64,000 bases of DNA from assembly GCA_964570565.1 (NCBI GenBank), contig CAZMYT010000003.1:62001-126000 (forward strand), in the 5' to 3' direction. The notes beneath the pieces are model-generated. The model worked only from the letters and a program-made list of their open reading frames with translations. It made no database searches and was not told the origin of the DNA. How positions within the stretch are numbered: position 1 is the stretch's first letter; every line of letters starts with the position of its first letter. This DNA comes from W0P28-013 sp964570565 (GTDB lineage: Bacteria; Bacteroidota; Bacteroidia; Bacteroidales; Paludibacteraceae). The translations under genes and the position numbers were made by a program. This document shows, one piece after another, positions 1-9,373 of this stretch.

Positions 1-28
1 GCTATTTTTGTAAAAAAATATACACATT

Positions 29-970
29 ATGAATGAACATGTAAAGTGCTTAATTATAGGCTCTGGCCCTGCTGGATATACAGCAGCCATTTATGCTGGT
101 CGTGCCAATTTAGCGCCAGTATTGTATGAAGGCATACAACCTGGAGGGCAGTTAACAACCACTACAGAAATCGAAAATTTCCCTGGCTATCCTCAAGGAA
201 TTGATGGTAATATGATGATGGCAGATTTTCGTGCGCAAGCAGAACGTTTTGGTGCCGACATTCGCTTTGGAATTGTAACTTCGGTCGATTTTTCAGGACA
301 TCCCCACAAAGTAACAGTGGACGGCGAAAAAACAATTGAGGCCGATACGGTCATTATTGCCACAGGTGCATCGGCGAAATATCTAGGTTTACCCGATGAA
401 CATAAATATGCCGGCAAGGGTGTATCCGCTTGTGCTACTTGCGACGGATTTTTCTACCGCAAAAAACGCGTAGCCGTAGTTGGTGGTGGCGACACCGCGT
501 GCGAAGAAGCTATCTACTTGGCTGGCTTATGCGAAAAAGTGTATCTCATTGTTCGCAAACCATTCTTGAGAGCATCTCAAATTATGCAAGATAGAGTGAT
601 GAAAACACCTAACTTGGAAGTTTTGTTCGAACATAACACACTCGGTCTATTTGGGAGTGAATACGTAGAAGGCGCTCACTTGGTAAAACGTAAAGGTGAA
701 AGCGACGAAGAAAATGTAGATATAAAAATCGATGGTTTCTTCTTAGCCATTGGCCATCACCCAAATTCGGAAGTATTCAAACCATTTGTCGAAACAAATG
801 AAGAAGGTTACATCAAAACCTACCCTCTTGATACACCAAAAACAAATGTTCCTGGCGTTTTTGCAGCAGGCGATGTGGCTGACTCGAATTATCGACAAGC
901 AATAGTTGCAGCTGGTAGCGGTTGTAAAGCAGCCATGGAAGCTGAACGTTACTTGAGTCAACTCAAATAA
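29..970 (+). CDS. trxB: Thioredoxin reductase (NADPH)
   Basis: Flavoprotein that passes electrons from NADPH through FAD and a redox-active disulfide to thioredoxin in the cytoplasm. At 313 aa it has the normal length of the low-molecular-weight bacterial enzyme. Visible motifs are the N-terminal FAD-binding GSGPAG (residues 11-16), the active-site CATC (135-138), an NADPH-binding GGGDTA (152-157), and a C-terminal AAGDVAD segment that contacts FAD. The ATG at 29 gives the complete N-terminus directly before the FAD-binding strand. It appears monocistronic: a hairpin follows the stop codon and the next gene has its own promoter box. All key residues are intact. Confidence 0.97.
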   Translation: MNEHVKCLIIGSGPAGYTAAIYAGRANLAPVLYEGIQPGGQLTTTTEIENFPGYPQGIDGNMMMADFRAQAERFGADIRFGIVTSVDFSGHPHKVTVDGEKTIEADTVIIATGASAKYLGLPDEHKYAGKGVSACATCDGFFYRKKRVAVVGGGDTACEEAIYLAGLCEKVYLIVRKPFLRASQIMQDRVMKTPNLEVLFEHNTLGLFGSEYVEGAHLVKRKGESDEENVDIKIDGFFLAIGHHPNSEVFKPFVETNEEGYIKTYPLDTPKTNVPGVFAAGDVADSNYRQAIVAAGSGCKAAMEAERYLSQLK

Positions 971-990
971 CAATAATAGTTTCTTTTTAA

Positions 991-1020
991 TACGAGCCGC
1001 ACCTTATGTTGCGGCTCGTA
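991..1020 (+). terminator. Hairpin downstream of trxB
   Basis: Perfect 11-bp inverted repeat (TACGAGCCGCA / TGCGGCTCGTA) around an 8-base loop, 20 bases after the trxB stop. It is GC-rich for this genome but lacks a strong T-run on the plus strand, so it could be a weak terminator or a 3'-end stabilising hairpin. Confidence 0.6.
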
Positions 1021-1087
1021 TTGATATAACACATTGGCTATCCCTATTTTCCAAGTCACACATGAATTATTATTCATATTTTATGGT

Positions 1088-1095
1088 TATCTTTG
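1088..1095 (+). promoter_or_regulatory. Bacteroidota -7 box for flippase gene
   Basis: TATCTTTG matches the TAnnTTTG box of Bacteroidota primary-sigma promoters. It lies 18 bases before the flippase ATG, which gives a very short leader. No convincing -33 element is seen. Confidence 0.6.
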
Positions 1096-1113
1096 CGCAC
1101 TTAAATTAGCTAC

Positions 1114-2655
1114 ATGGGCATTATTATTCGACAAACCATAAAAGGAACCATTGTTAATTATGTGGGAATAGCTATCGGCTTCTTTACCACATTCTTTGTG
1201 CTGACACAATTCCTGACAGCAGAAGAGATTGGGTTGACACGGGTTTTAGTGGATGCTGCCATTCTATTATCGGGATTAGCCCAATTAGGTACGAGTTCGT
1301 CCGTAATTCGTTATTATCCTTATTTTAAAAACGAAAAGCACAAAGATCACGGCTTTTTCTTTTGGTCGTTGATTGTACCATTTATTGGTTTTCTAATTTT
1401 CGGAACGCTTTATTTGATTCTCGAAGTTCCTATCGAAAATATATTCTCCGAAAAATCGCCTCTATTTGTCGACTATTACTACTTCGTTTTACCGCTCACT
1501 TTTTTCATGTTATACATGGCTGTTTTCGAAACAAACGCCAATGTATTAATGCGCATTGTTGTTCCTAAATTGGTACGAGAAGTAGTGGTACGAGTGCTTG
1601 CATTAGTCGTCTACTTGGTATATGCCTTTAAATTATTAAGCCTCGATGGTTTTGTCATAGCCTTTTGTTCGGTATACGCCGTGGCTACACTGATAAATAT
1701 TATCTATCTATTTTCATTAAATCGTATTTCGTTAAAGCCCGACTTCAAATATATTACAAAATCGCTCCGAAAAGATTATTTGTTATACACACTTTTTTTA
1801 ATTGCGGCAGCACTCGGAGGAGCCATTACACCTAGCATTAACACATTCTTTATTAGTGCGCAGATGGGACTTAACTATACTGGCATTTTTGCTATTGCCA
1901 CTTTTATTGCCGCCATCATCGAAATTCCTTATCGATCTTTAGGAGCCATTACACAGCCGCAAATTTCTCAAACCGTGAAAGATGGCGACATGGAAGGAGC
2001 TGATTTATTATGTAAAAGTGTCGCTCTACACCAGCTTTTAGCTAGTTCATTTATCTTTTTAATTATCTGGATTAATATCGACTTATTCTTTGCTCTATTG
2101 CCTAATGGAACAGAATATAGTGAAGCGAAGTGGGTTGTATTTATCTTAGGCTTATCTAAACTTATCAATTCCACCTTTAGCGTAGGTGTTTCGGTATTAA
2201 GTTATTCTAAGTACTATTATTTATCACTAGTATTCACGTTTATACTAACTGCCACAGCCATTATACTAAATAATCTTTTGATTCCAATTTGGGGTATGAA
2301 TGGGGCTGCAACAGCCTCTTTAATATCCTACATCATCTATTTTGGATTACTACTATCATTGGTAAAATGGAAAATTAAAACCTCCCCATTTTCGCCAAAA
2401 CAACTCAAGATTTTAGTGATCACACTAGGGCTTTTTATAGTGAATTGCGTATGGACCGCATACATCACGCCTCACTTTTTAGCTATAGCACCAAGTTTAA
2501 CATGGCAAATAGCCGAAGCTGTATTAAGAACCACCATTTTATGTGTAGCTGGTATTGCAGCTGTTTATTATTGGGGTATCTCATCGGAAGTAGAACACTT
2601 ACTCCAACTCGCTTGGAGCAAACATAATATCGTAAAACGAACCAAAAAACTATGA
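1114..2655 (+). CDS. Wzx-like polysaccharide flippase (MOP superfamily)
   Basis: A 513-residue integral membrane protein with about 14 hydrophobic segments through its whole length, the usual size and topology of oligosaccharide (lipid-linked repeat unit) flippases of the MOP exporter superfamily. The N-terminal pattern (IIRQTIKGTIVNYVG, then a long first helix pair) is typical of Bacteroidota O-antigen/teichoic acid flippase-like proteins. Its stop overlaps the next start (ATGA), so it is translationally coupled to the YfhO-family gene. Nearby glycosyltransferases suggest it moves undecaprenyl-linked glycans across the inner membrane. The substrate cannot be read from sequence. Confidence 0.85.
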   Translation: MGIIIRQTIKGTIVNYVGIAIGFFTTFFVLTQFLTAEEIGLTRVLVDAAILLSGLAQLGTSSSVIRYYPYFKNEKHKDHGFFFWSLIVPFIGFLIFGTLYLILEVPIENIFSEKSPLFVDYYYFVLPLTFFMLYMAVFETNANVLMRIVVPKLVREVVVRVLALVVYLVYAFKLLSLDGFVIAFCSVYAVATLINIIYLFSLNRISLKPDFKYITKSLRKDYLLYTLFLIAAALGGAITPSINTFFISAQMGLNYTGIFAIATFIAAIIEIPYRSLGAITQPQISQTVKDGDMEGADLLCKSVALHQLLASSFIFLIIWINIDLFFALLPNGTEYSEAKWVVFILGLSKLINSTFSVGVSVLSYSKYYYLSLVFTFILTATAIILNNLLIPIWGMNGAATASLISYIIYFGLLLSLVKWKIKTSPFSPKQLKILVITLGLFIVNCVWTAYITPHFLAIAPSLTWQIAEAVLRTTILCVAGIAAVYYWGISSEVEHLLQLAWSKHNIVKRTKKL

Positions 2656-5111
2656 AAAATTTAGATTTCAAGACTAAGATTTTACCTAATTTAGGCATCT
2701 TGTTTATTTTTATTGTAGCCGCCACTATTTACTGCGCTCCGGCATTGGAGGGGAAAATTATTTTTGCTGGCGATAATGTAAATGGTACTGCTGCTGCACG
2801 CGAGGGAGCGGTTTATCACGAACAAACTGGCGATTACACTTGGTGGACAGGTTCCATGTTTAGTGGAATGCCCAACTATCAAGTAGGTGGAGGAAGTTAC
2901 CTTTCAACTAAAATTCTACAACCCTTCTACAAGTTCTTCCATTGGGGACATCGTAATGCCATTTTTATTGTATTATTTTACCTCATCAGTTTTTTCATAC
3001 TCCTGCGTTCATTCAAAATTGACAAATGGATAAGTCTTGCTGGAGCCTTTGCCATCGCCTTTTCATCGTATTTTTTCATCATTATAGCAGCTTCCCATCA
3101 TGGAAAATGTACTGCCATCACATGGATGACGATGGTTCTAGTCGGTTTTCTACTCATGTATCAAAAGAAATATGGCTGGGGTGCCATCTTCACGATGTTT
3201 TTTATTCCTATGGGATTTTTTCTGCATCCACAAATGGGCTACTACATTTGTATGCTCATCGGAATTGTATTTTTTGCAGAACTCTACACACACATCAAAG
3301 AAAAACGTTATAAAGATTTTGCCATCGCTACCGTGCTATTTGCTGTATCATTTGGTGTAGGCATGGGCGTTGGTAGTGCCAACGTATTTGCCAACCAAGA
3401 ATATGCCGAACAAACCATGCGTGGAGGACACACTGAGCTTACCAAAGGCGACGATAAACCAAGTGCTGGCAATGGACTTGACTTAGATTATGCCACAGCT
3501 TGGAGTTATGGCATTGGAGAAACTATGACATTTTTGATTCCTAATTACATGGGAGGTTCTTCGGGCTACAATGTGGGCAAAGAATCAACACTTTATAAAG
3601 AATTGGTAGCAAACGGCGTTCCTCGACCATCGGCTGCTGATTTTTGTAGCGCAGCACCAACCTATTGGGGAACACAGCCTTTCACATCAGGGCCAGTATA
3701 TATCGGAGCCATTGTTTGTCTGTTATTTGTACTTAGTTTGTTAATTGTAAAAGGACCTTACAAATGGGCTTTATTGGTAGCTACGTTATTTTCCATCTTT
3801 TTGTCATGGGGACATAACTTTATGTCGTTGACGGAATTCTTCTTCAACTACTTCCCGATGTACAATAAGTTTAGAGCCGTGGCATCAATTTTAATTGTAG
3901 CCGAAATAACTATGCCGTTGTTAGGCTTCTTGGCATTAAAAGAGATAGCTAACAAATCTATTTCAAAAGAAAAATTACTGAAAAATCTTTACATCTCGGC
4001 TGGTATCACAGCAGGACTTTGTCTTATTTTTGGCCTCTTCGGAAAAAGTTTATTAGATTTTACCTCGCCAAACGATGTGCAACTCACATCACAATTACCT
4101 GACTGGGCTTATAATGCGGTAATCGCTCAACGTGCATCGATGCTACAAGCTGATGCTTGGCGTTCATTGATATTTATTTTATTAGGCACAGGTTTAATTT
4201 ATTTATTCATCCAAGACAAACTAAAAACCATGTGGTTTGGTATCCTCCTTACTGGTTTAATTGTAGCTGACATGTGGCCAGTGGACAAACGTTTTTGCAA
4301 CGATGACAATTTTGTAGCGGTCAAAAAACGTGATCAGGCATTTGCCATGCAACCTTATGAGAAACTGCTATTGCAAGATACCACCTATTTCAGAGTACTT
4401 AACGTAACTACAAATACATTCAACGAAGCTCGCACATCGTATTATTTAAAATCAATTGGAGGTTATTCTGCTGCCAAGTTACGTCGTTATCAAGATTTAA
4501 TTGATGAGCACATCTCGTCCAAAAATATGAATATGAGCGTGCTCAACATGTTGAATGCTAAATATATTATTGTACGTGACAATAACGGCGAGATAGTACC
4601 ACAACAAAATCCTGACGCATTGGGTAATGCTTGGTTTATCGATTCCGTAGTGGTAGTAAACACGCCAAATGAAGAAAGTGATGCATTGAACACAATCAAC
4701 GTGAAAAATACCGCCGTGGTTGATGCGAAATTCAAATCTTTTGTGGCTGATTTCAAACCAATACAGAGTCCTTCAGCAAATATTCGTCTCACAAAATACA
4801 CACCAGAATCGCTTGAATATGAGTCGTCATCAAAAACGCCTGGCATTGTTGTCTTTTCTGAAATCTACTATCCTTATGGATGGAAAGCGTATATTGATGG
4901 ACAGTTTGTAGAACATTTCCGCGTGAATTATGTTTTACGCGCACTCAATGTGCCAGCCGGCAACCACCATATTCGCTTTGAATTCCGACCTGATAGTGTA
5001 GAAAAAGGGAATACATTCTCATTAATTTTCATTATCATTATGGGAATTACCATTGTAAGTGTAGTAGGCTACGAAGTATTTAAAGTAGTCAAAAAGAATA
5101 AGGAAGCCTAA
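2652..5111 (+). CDS. YfhO family multi-spanning membrane protein
   Basis: An 819-residue inner-membrane protein with many hydrophobic helices in the first 540 residues, a large soluble segment (about 560-780), and a last membrane helix near the C-terminus. This matches YfhO-type proteins, related to GT-C glycosyltransferases; in Firmicutes members are implicated in lipoteichoic acid glycosylation. The early loop with a conserved GDN and many aromatic/Gly residues fits an outward-facing catalytic loop. It overlaps the flippase gene by 4 bases and ends at a strong terminator, giving a two-gene operon probably devoted to envelope glycan modification. Catalytic activity in Bacteroidota members is inferred, not established. 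Confidence 0.85.
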   Translation: MKNLDFKTKILPNLGILFIFIVAATIYCAPALEGKIIFAGDNVNGTAAAREGAVYHEQTGDYTWWTGSMFSGMPNYQVGGGSYLSTKILQPFYKFFHWGHRNAIFIVLFYLISFFILLRSFKIDKWISLAGAFAIAFSSYFFIIIAASHHGKCTAITWMTMVLVGFLLMYQKKYGWGAIFTMFFIPMGFFLHPQMGYYICMLIGIVFFAELYTHIKEKRYKDFAIATVLFAVSFGVGMGVGSANVFANQEYAEQTMRGGHTELTKGDDKPSAGNGLDLDYATAWSYGIGETMTFLIPNYMGGSSGYNVGKESTLYKELVANGVPRPSAADFCSAAPTYWGTQPFTSGPVYIGAIVCLLFVLSLLIVKGPYKWALLVATLFSIFLSWGHNFMSLTEFFFNYFPMYNKFRAVASILIVAEITMPLLGFLALKEIANKSISKEKLLKNLYISAGITAGLCLIFGLFGKSLLDFTSPNDVQLTSQLPDWAYNAVIAQRASMLQADAWRSLIFILLGTGLIYLFIQDKLKTMWFGILLTGLIVADMWPVDKRFCNDDNFVAVKKRDQAFAMQPYEKLLLQDTTYFRVLNVTTNTFNEARTSYYLKSIGGYSAAKLRRYQDLIDEHISSKNMNMSVLNMLNAKYIIVRDNNGEIVPQQNPDALGNAWFIDSVVVVNTPNEESDALNTINVKNTAVVDAKFKSFVADFKPIQSPSANIRLTKYTPESLEYESSSKTPGIVVFSEIYYPYGWKAYIDGQFVEHFRVNYVLRALNVPAGNHHIRFEFRPDSVEKGNTFSLIFIIIMGITIVSVVGYEVFKVVKKNKEA

Positions 5112-5126
5112 ACGGCTACCAACCAT

Positions 5127-5164
5127 AAAAAACGCTTGATAAGTAACTTATCAAGCGTTTTTTT
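5127..5164. terminator. Bidirectional terminator
   Basis: A 13-bp stem (AACGCTTGATAAG / CTTATCAAGCGTT) with a 3-base loop, flanked by A-run and T-run. It sits between the converging YfhO gene and the minus-strand glycan operon and should serve both. Confidence 0.9.
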
Positions 5165-5165
5165 A

Positions 5166-6080
5166 TTAGATAGCGCCTTGACGCTTACGTTCCCAGCGAC
5201 GGTACCATTTCGCCCACTTTCGAGGCCAACCCATAACGCGTTGTGGCACTTTGATACACCATCGTACCAATTTATCAAATCGAAACATAAGTCTATCGCC
5301 TACTGAGAAAGAAAGGACTTGTACTCCACGAACAGCATACGATTCACGTATGAGATTATCAATACGCAATTTTTGTTTGCCAGCACCCTTTTGGATAAAT
5401 CGTACCACAAATGACGACATGCTATAAAAACGCGCCATCCAAGCGTGGTAACAAATTGGTTGATTTTGGTGATTATATAAAATGGTAGAAATACCATCTT
5501 GATGTTTCTGGCTTGGCAAATAGTAGGTCTTAAAATTGTAAGCTAACCAAAAGAAAAATGGATAATACGGTTCGTAATCCAATAACTCAAAGTTATACGT
5601 AGACTGAAGCATATCCATGGGAAATTTGGCCTTCATCTCCTGTTTTACCGATTCATACTGAAATGCTTGAATATCCTTTTTTGAGGTAAATTTTGTACGA
5701 ATAAGTTCTAAATTGAACACGTTAAAAAATGGATTCGTCACCAATGGATTACCAGCTCTTGGACAACCGCCGCCACCATCGGGACAACCAGCATTGGCAT
5801 ACCCGTGAATCACCACAAATTCAGCCAAATCAAGCATGGCTTGTGGGTTTACCACAAAAGCATCTTCGTCGATATTAATCGCAATATCACACTCCAAATC
5901 TTGTAACATAGTGTAGAAATAACCATCGGCCGTTTGGTCAGTTAATCGTACCGTAGGAATGTTAACGACATTTTCAAACAAGGCTGCTGCTTGGCGATAT
6001 AACTCCAACGAAAAAGAACGTGTAAAAATCTTAATCCGTTTACCGTGAAGGGCGTCACTTAGTTTCAGTTGATGATCCAT
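5166..6080 (-). CDS. Putative glycosyltransferase, family not recognised
   Basis: A 304-residue soluble protein, last gene of the minus-strand polysaccharide operon. A DED motif after a hydrophobic strand (AINIDEDAFVV, about residues 70-80) looks like the metal/sugar-nucleotide DxD site of GT-A glycosyltransferases. Residues near 99-110 form an unusual Gly/Cys-rich stretch (CPDGGGGCP). The C-terminus is strongly basic and aromatic, suggesting membrane association. It starts 3 bases after the GT2 stop, so co-translation is expected. I do not recognise a named family; glycosyltransferase is inferred from the motif and neighbours. Confidence 0.55.
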   Translation of the reverse strand: MDHQLKLSDALHGKRIKIFTRSFSLELYRQAAALFENVVNIPTVRLTDQTADGYFYTMLQDLECDIAINIDEDAFVVNPQAMLDLAEFVVIHGYANAGCPDGGGGCPRAGNPLVTNPFFNVFNLELIRTKFTSKKDIQAFQYESVKQEMKAKFPMDMLQSTYNFELLDYEPYYPFFFWLAYNFKTYYLPSQKHQDGISTILYNHQNQPICYHAWMARFYSMSSFVVRFIQKGAGKQKLRIDNLIRESYAVRGVQVLSFSVGDRLMFRFDKLVRWCIKVPQRVMGWPRKWAKWYRRWERKRQGAI

Positions 6081-6083
6081 ATT

Positions 6084-7091
6084 TTAAACTATTACATTTG
6101 TGTGGCGAAGAAGACGAGGTAAAACTAACGTTGTTAAACGTGGCATTGCAACTAAAAACAACACAACTACACGCGTTTTAAAGTCGCCTAAATAATACTT
6201 ATTTGATTTGTAATGAGGAATCAGACTACGCATTTGCTGAGATAATTCCTTCACCACTGTTTTATCTGGTTTCAGGGTATTCAGGCAATAGTTAAACACA
6301 CCCATCACATACGCTTTTTTGAGATAGATAAAATCTAATTCCGATTGATAGGATTCATAAAGCTGGTTAGCTTTAGCAAATTCAATGAGGCGACTAAATA
6401 CAGCCAGTTTATGTTGATAGCGAGTTTCATTGCGTGTTTGACTTAACGAATTGGGATGAATGATATAATGGTACAAAGGTTTATCGATATGCGCAAAACT
6501 TGTAGTCAACAACATACAACAAGCAATAAAATAACTATCCTCGGCACTTCTTTCGGGAGGGAACATAATATTATGCTCTACAAGAAATGAGCGACGGTAG
6601 ATAAATGTCCACAAATAAGCAACATAATGCGTCAAAAAGAACGCACGTGATTCAGGAGTTAGTGTACCAGCAGGAAGCTGTGGATTGCACAATGTTCGTG
6701 GATTTTGATTCGTGACTTCGAGCCAAGCATCACAACAAGCCACTTCAGCATTATAAGCAGTTGCAGCACTATATAATTCTTCATACATGGTTTCCTCTAC
6801 CCAATCGTCACTATCGAGAAAAGCCACGTATTCACCTTTAGCCAGTTGAATCCCGACATTACGCGCTTCGCCAGGACCGCTATTTTGCGGAGTAGCTGCA
6901 AAATGAAACATCGCTTTACGATGATGGTTAGCTAACAACGCTTTAACCAATTCCAAACTTTCATCACCACCATGGTCGTCCACTAAAATAACTTCTAAGT
7001 CGGCCAAGGTTTGCAACAATAGCGATTCTACGCAACGCACAATGGTGGCTGCTGCACGATATACAGGTATTATGACGGATACTTTAGGCAT
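6084..7091 (-). CDS. Glycosyltransferase family 2
   Basis: Inverting GT-A glycosyltransferase that uses a nucleotide-sugar donor at the cytoplasmic face of the membrane. The 335-residue protein opens with SVIIPVYRAAATI, then VILVDDHGGDES, and carries the donor/metal site FLDSDDW near residue 95, all standard for GT2. The C-terminal third has the hydrophobic and basic character typical of capsule and O-antigen GT2 enzymes. Its ATG lies inside the end of the upstream GT4 gene (8-base overlap), consistent with tight operon coupling. Donor and acceptor sugars cannot be deduced. Confidence 0.9.
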   Translation of the reverse strand: MPKVSVIIPVYRAAATIVRCVESLLLQTLADLEVILVDDHGGDESLELVKALLANHHRKAMFHFAATPQNSGPGEARNVGIQLAKGEYVAFLDSDDWVEETMYEELYSAATAYNAEVACCDAWLEVTNQNPRTLCNPQLPAGTLTPESRAFFLTHYVAYLWTFIYRRSFLVEHNIMFPPERSAEDSYFIACCMLLTTSFAHIDKPLYHYIIHPNSLSQTRNETRYQHKLAVFSRLIEFAKANQLYESYQSELDFIYLKKAYVMGVFNYCLNTLKPDKTVVKELSQQMRSLIPHYKSNKYYLGDFKTRVVVLFLVAMPRLTTLVLPRLLRHTNVIV

Positions 7092-8274
7092 GATTCATTA
7101 ATTCTTGAAAAAGTGAAAACCATTTATCTGTAATCGGTTTCGAAGCAAATCGTTGACAATCCTTTAAGCCATGTTGAGCCATAGAAACACGTAAATCTGT
7201 ATGACGCATTAAATGCGCTAACTGATGTGCGTAAGCTTGAGTATCGCCATCGGTAATTACATAGCCATTTTGACCATCCATAATAATATCTGTTAACGAG
7301 GCATAACTCTTAAACGCCATAGGCACAACGCCCATCTGTTGAGCTTCGGTGAGCGTAATTCCAAATCCTTCGTGAGCCGATGTCATCATAAATATCGAAG
7401 CTTTACTATAAAACGGAATCACCTCTTTTTGAACACCTTCAAACACCACATTCGGAAGATGCCATTGATCCACTAATGATTGATAATAATGCAAATCTGG
7501 ACCATCGCCCACAATTCGTAATGTCCATTCCGTGAACTCGCCTGAAGCATGAATTAATTGCCAAATTTGCAACGCTCTGGAAAGTCTTTTGGAAGATTCA
7601 TCCAAGCGAGAAACGATAAGAACCTCTTTAGCTTTGGCCAACAACAGTTTTTCATCAATCCTCTCTGGAAATGACAGCATATTTGGGATGGCCACCAATT
7701 TAGAATCAGGCTGCACACCTGCCAAATCAGCAAACGGAGTTATATATTTCGACGATAACACCACCACTTTATCAGCACTTTGATAGAGCTGTCGGTATTT
7801 CGTTCTGAGTAATCGTTTTTTGATACGTTTAGTCAATCGGAGATTTGCAAGGAAAGAGCCCGTAAATTCTAAAATACCAACATATTGACGGTTTGTATGT
7901 AGAGGTGTCACCACTAATTCGTAACCTGGCATCACATGATAACAAGCAATAATGCGCGTAGATGTGTTACGTGTGGCAGCATACATGGCTGGTAGTAACA
8001 AACGAATATAGGCTTTCGATCCCAAATTACTAATGACCATATCAAATGCTTGCTGATGGAGTAAATCTAAAAGCATTTCCACCTCTCTTCCAACCTCCAA
8101 CTGCAATTTAGCATCAAAATGCGTCAATGGTAAAAGAGGTTCTTTATGCACGTATGCCAAGCTACAAGATACATCGCCACGTGCCATGAATTCTTGAGTT
8201 AGCACATGTGTAATACGCCCCACACCACCTTGATTCGGACTTATTTCGTTTTCGGTAATAAAAAGTATTTTCAT
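7084..8274 (-). CDS. Glycosyltransferase family 4
   Basis: Retaining GT-B glycosyltransferase of 396 aa. The ATG at 8274 is preferred because it directly precedes the Rossmann-type strand MKILFITE followed by the Gly-rich loop NQGGVGR; a longer reading frame upstream only overlaps the preceding gene. The C-terminal domain has the GT4 signature with a conserved glutamate pair (SAHEGFGITLTEAQQMG). It starts 10 bases after the pyruvyl transferase stop and overlaps the GT2 start by 8 bases. Probable role: addition of a sugar to the exopolysaccharide repeat unit; specificity unknown. Confidence 0.9.
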   Translation of the reverse strand: MKILFITENEISPNQGGVGRITHVLTQEFMARGDVSCSLAYVHKEPLLPLTHFDAKLQLEVGREVEMLLDLLHQQAFDMVISNLGSKAYIRLLLPAMYAATRNTSTRIIACYHVMPGYELVVTPLHTNRQYVGILEFTGSFLANLRLTKRIKKRLLRTKYRQLYQSADKVVVLSSKYITPFADLAGVQPDSKLVAIPNMLSFPERIDEKLLLAKAKEVLIVSRLDESSKRLSRALQIWQLIHASGEFTEWTLRIVGDGPDLHYYQSLVDQWHLPNVVFEGVQKEVIPFYSKASIFMMTSAHEGFGITLTEAQQMGVVPMAFKSYASLTDIIMDGQNGYVITDGDTQAYAHQLAHLMRHTDLRVSMAQHGLKDCQRFASKPITDKWFSLFQELMNHA

Positions 8275-8284
8275 AAAAAAACGA

Positions 8285-9373
8285 TTAAGACAATGCGTTG
8301 GTAATAAACTGCAACGATTCCTGCTTACGTTGGTCAAGCAAGTCATCCACACGTGACCAATCACACGTATCCATATCAAAATGAGCACCTTTAATTCGAT
8401 GCAAAAGCTGCACATCGCTCAAAAGTGATGTCAAGCGGTTATCGCCACCATTATGCGACAAAAAAACCGTAAATGGTCGGTGAAAAATAAGTGAAAAAGC
8501 CGTTCCGTGAAACGAGCTAGTCACTACATATTCAGCAGTCATAAAATAGCCTAAAAACTCATCGGGTGAAGCATATTCACGTCTTTCAGAAGAATTGCGC
8601 CAAGAAATAATACCGCATAATTCAATCACCTCACATCCCAGTTTTTTGGCCATCGCATGTGCTTCGCGTAATACTTCCGAACGCCCGTTTAAAGCATAAG
8701 CCAGCACAAAACGTTTAGAAGATGGTGCTACGGCAATTTTAGTATAATCAGCAGCAGTAAGCAATAACGTTGGATCTAACACACAAGTTAGTGTTTTAGT
8801 GGTTAAAGGCTGCAACAAGTCAACTAATTGCTTCTCGCGGACACTCACCGATGAAAAATTATCCAATGCTTTCCTGCAAAAATCCTCACACTCTGAAGCA
8901 AAACCACTCGTAGATAAACTAGCAGCATACGCCATTTTACGAGCATCATCTCTCACCTTAAAATTGCCCCAATACACGGAATCGAATCCGCTAATTTTAT
9001 CGTAATTCCAAACTTGATCACTACCAATATAATACATATCATAGTGTAATTCAGTCTCAAATGGTTGTGTATAACGTTGCTTGGACAATTGTAATTTTGA
9101 AGTTACAAATTGATGAAACACCGTGCGACGACGACGGCGATTACCCTCTTTGTATAACGTAAGTAAAAACAGTACTATGACTTTTAGTTTTCTCACAAAA
9201 GGTTCATGCGCCAATGGAGGAAAAAAGCGATAAGACTTAGCAATAGCAGGAGCATAATAATCCACTACCTCCACGTCGTGCCCCAACTGCTTTAAAACTT
9301 CTTGCGAAGCATATGTTTGCAGCACCGCGCCATAATTCTGCGCCTTATGATATGTTAAGATTCCTATTTTCAT
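8285..9373 (-). CDS. Polysaccharide pyruvyl transferase family protein
   Basis: A 362-residue member of the polysaccharide pyruvyl transferase family (CsaB/WcaK-like), which transfers pyruvate from phosphoenolpyruvate to sugars in surface glycans. The N-terminus KIGILTYHKAQNYGAVLQ, the YIGSDQVWN segment and the late TSSFHGTAFSLIF motif are typical of Bacteroidota members. The ATG at 9373 overlaps the stop of the upstream iron-sulfur gene (ATGA), so this start is chosen over a TTG two codons earlier. The pairing with an FrhB-like protein is common in Bacteroides capsule loci. Its product is probably a negatively charged ketal on the polymer. Confidence 0.88.
   Translation of the reverse strand: MKIGILTYHKAQNYGAVLQTYASQEVLKQLGHDVEVVDYYAPAIAKSYRFFPPLAHEPFVRKLKVIVLFLLTLYKEGNRRRRRTVFHQFVTSKLQLSKQRYTQPFETELHYDMYYIGSDQVWNYDKISGFDSVYWGNFKVRDDARKMAYAASLSTSGFASECEDFCRKALDNFSSVSVREKQLVDLLQPLTTKTLTCVLDPTLLLTAADYTKIAVAPSSKRFVLAYALNGRSEVLREAHAMAKKLGCEVIELCGIISWRNSSERREYASPDEFLGYFMTAEYVVTSSFHGTAFSLIFHRPFTVFLSHNGGDNRLTSLLSDVQLLHRIKGAHFDMDTCDWSRVDDLLDQRKQESLQFITNALS

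Noticed and set aside
8275..8415. Longer N-terminus for the GT4 gene at 7084
   Set aside because: The extra 47 codons overlap the pyruvyl transferase gene and precede a clear Rossmann-type start; the ATG at 8274 fits spacing and family.
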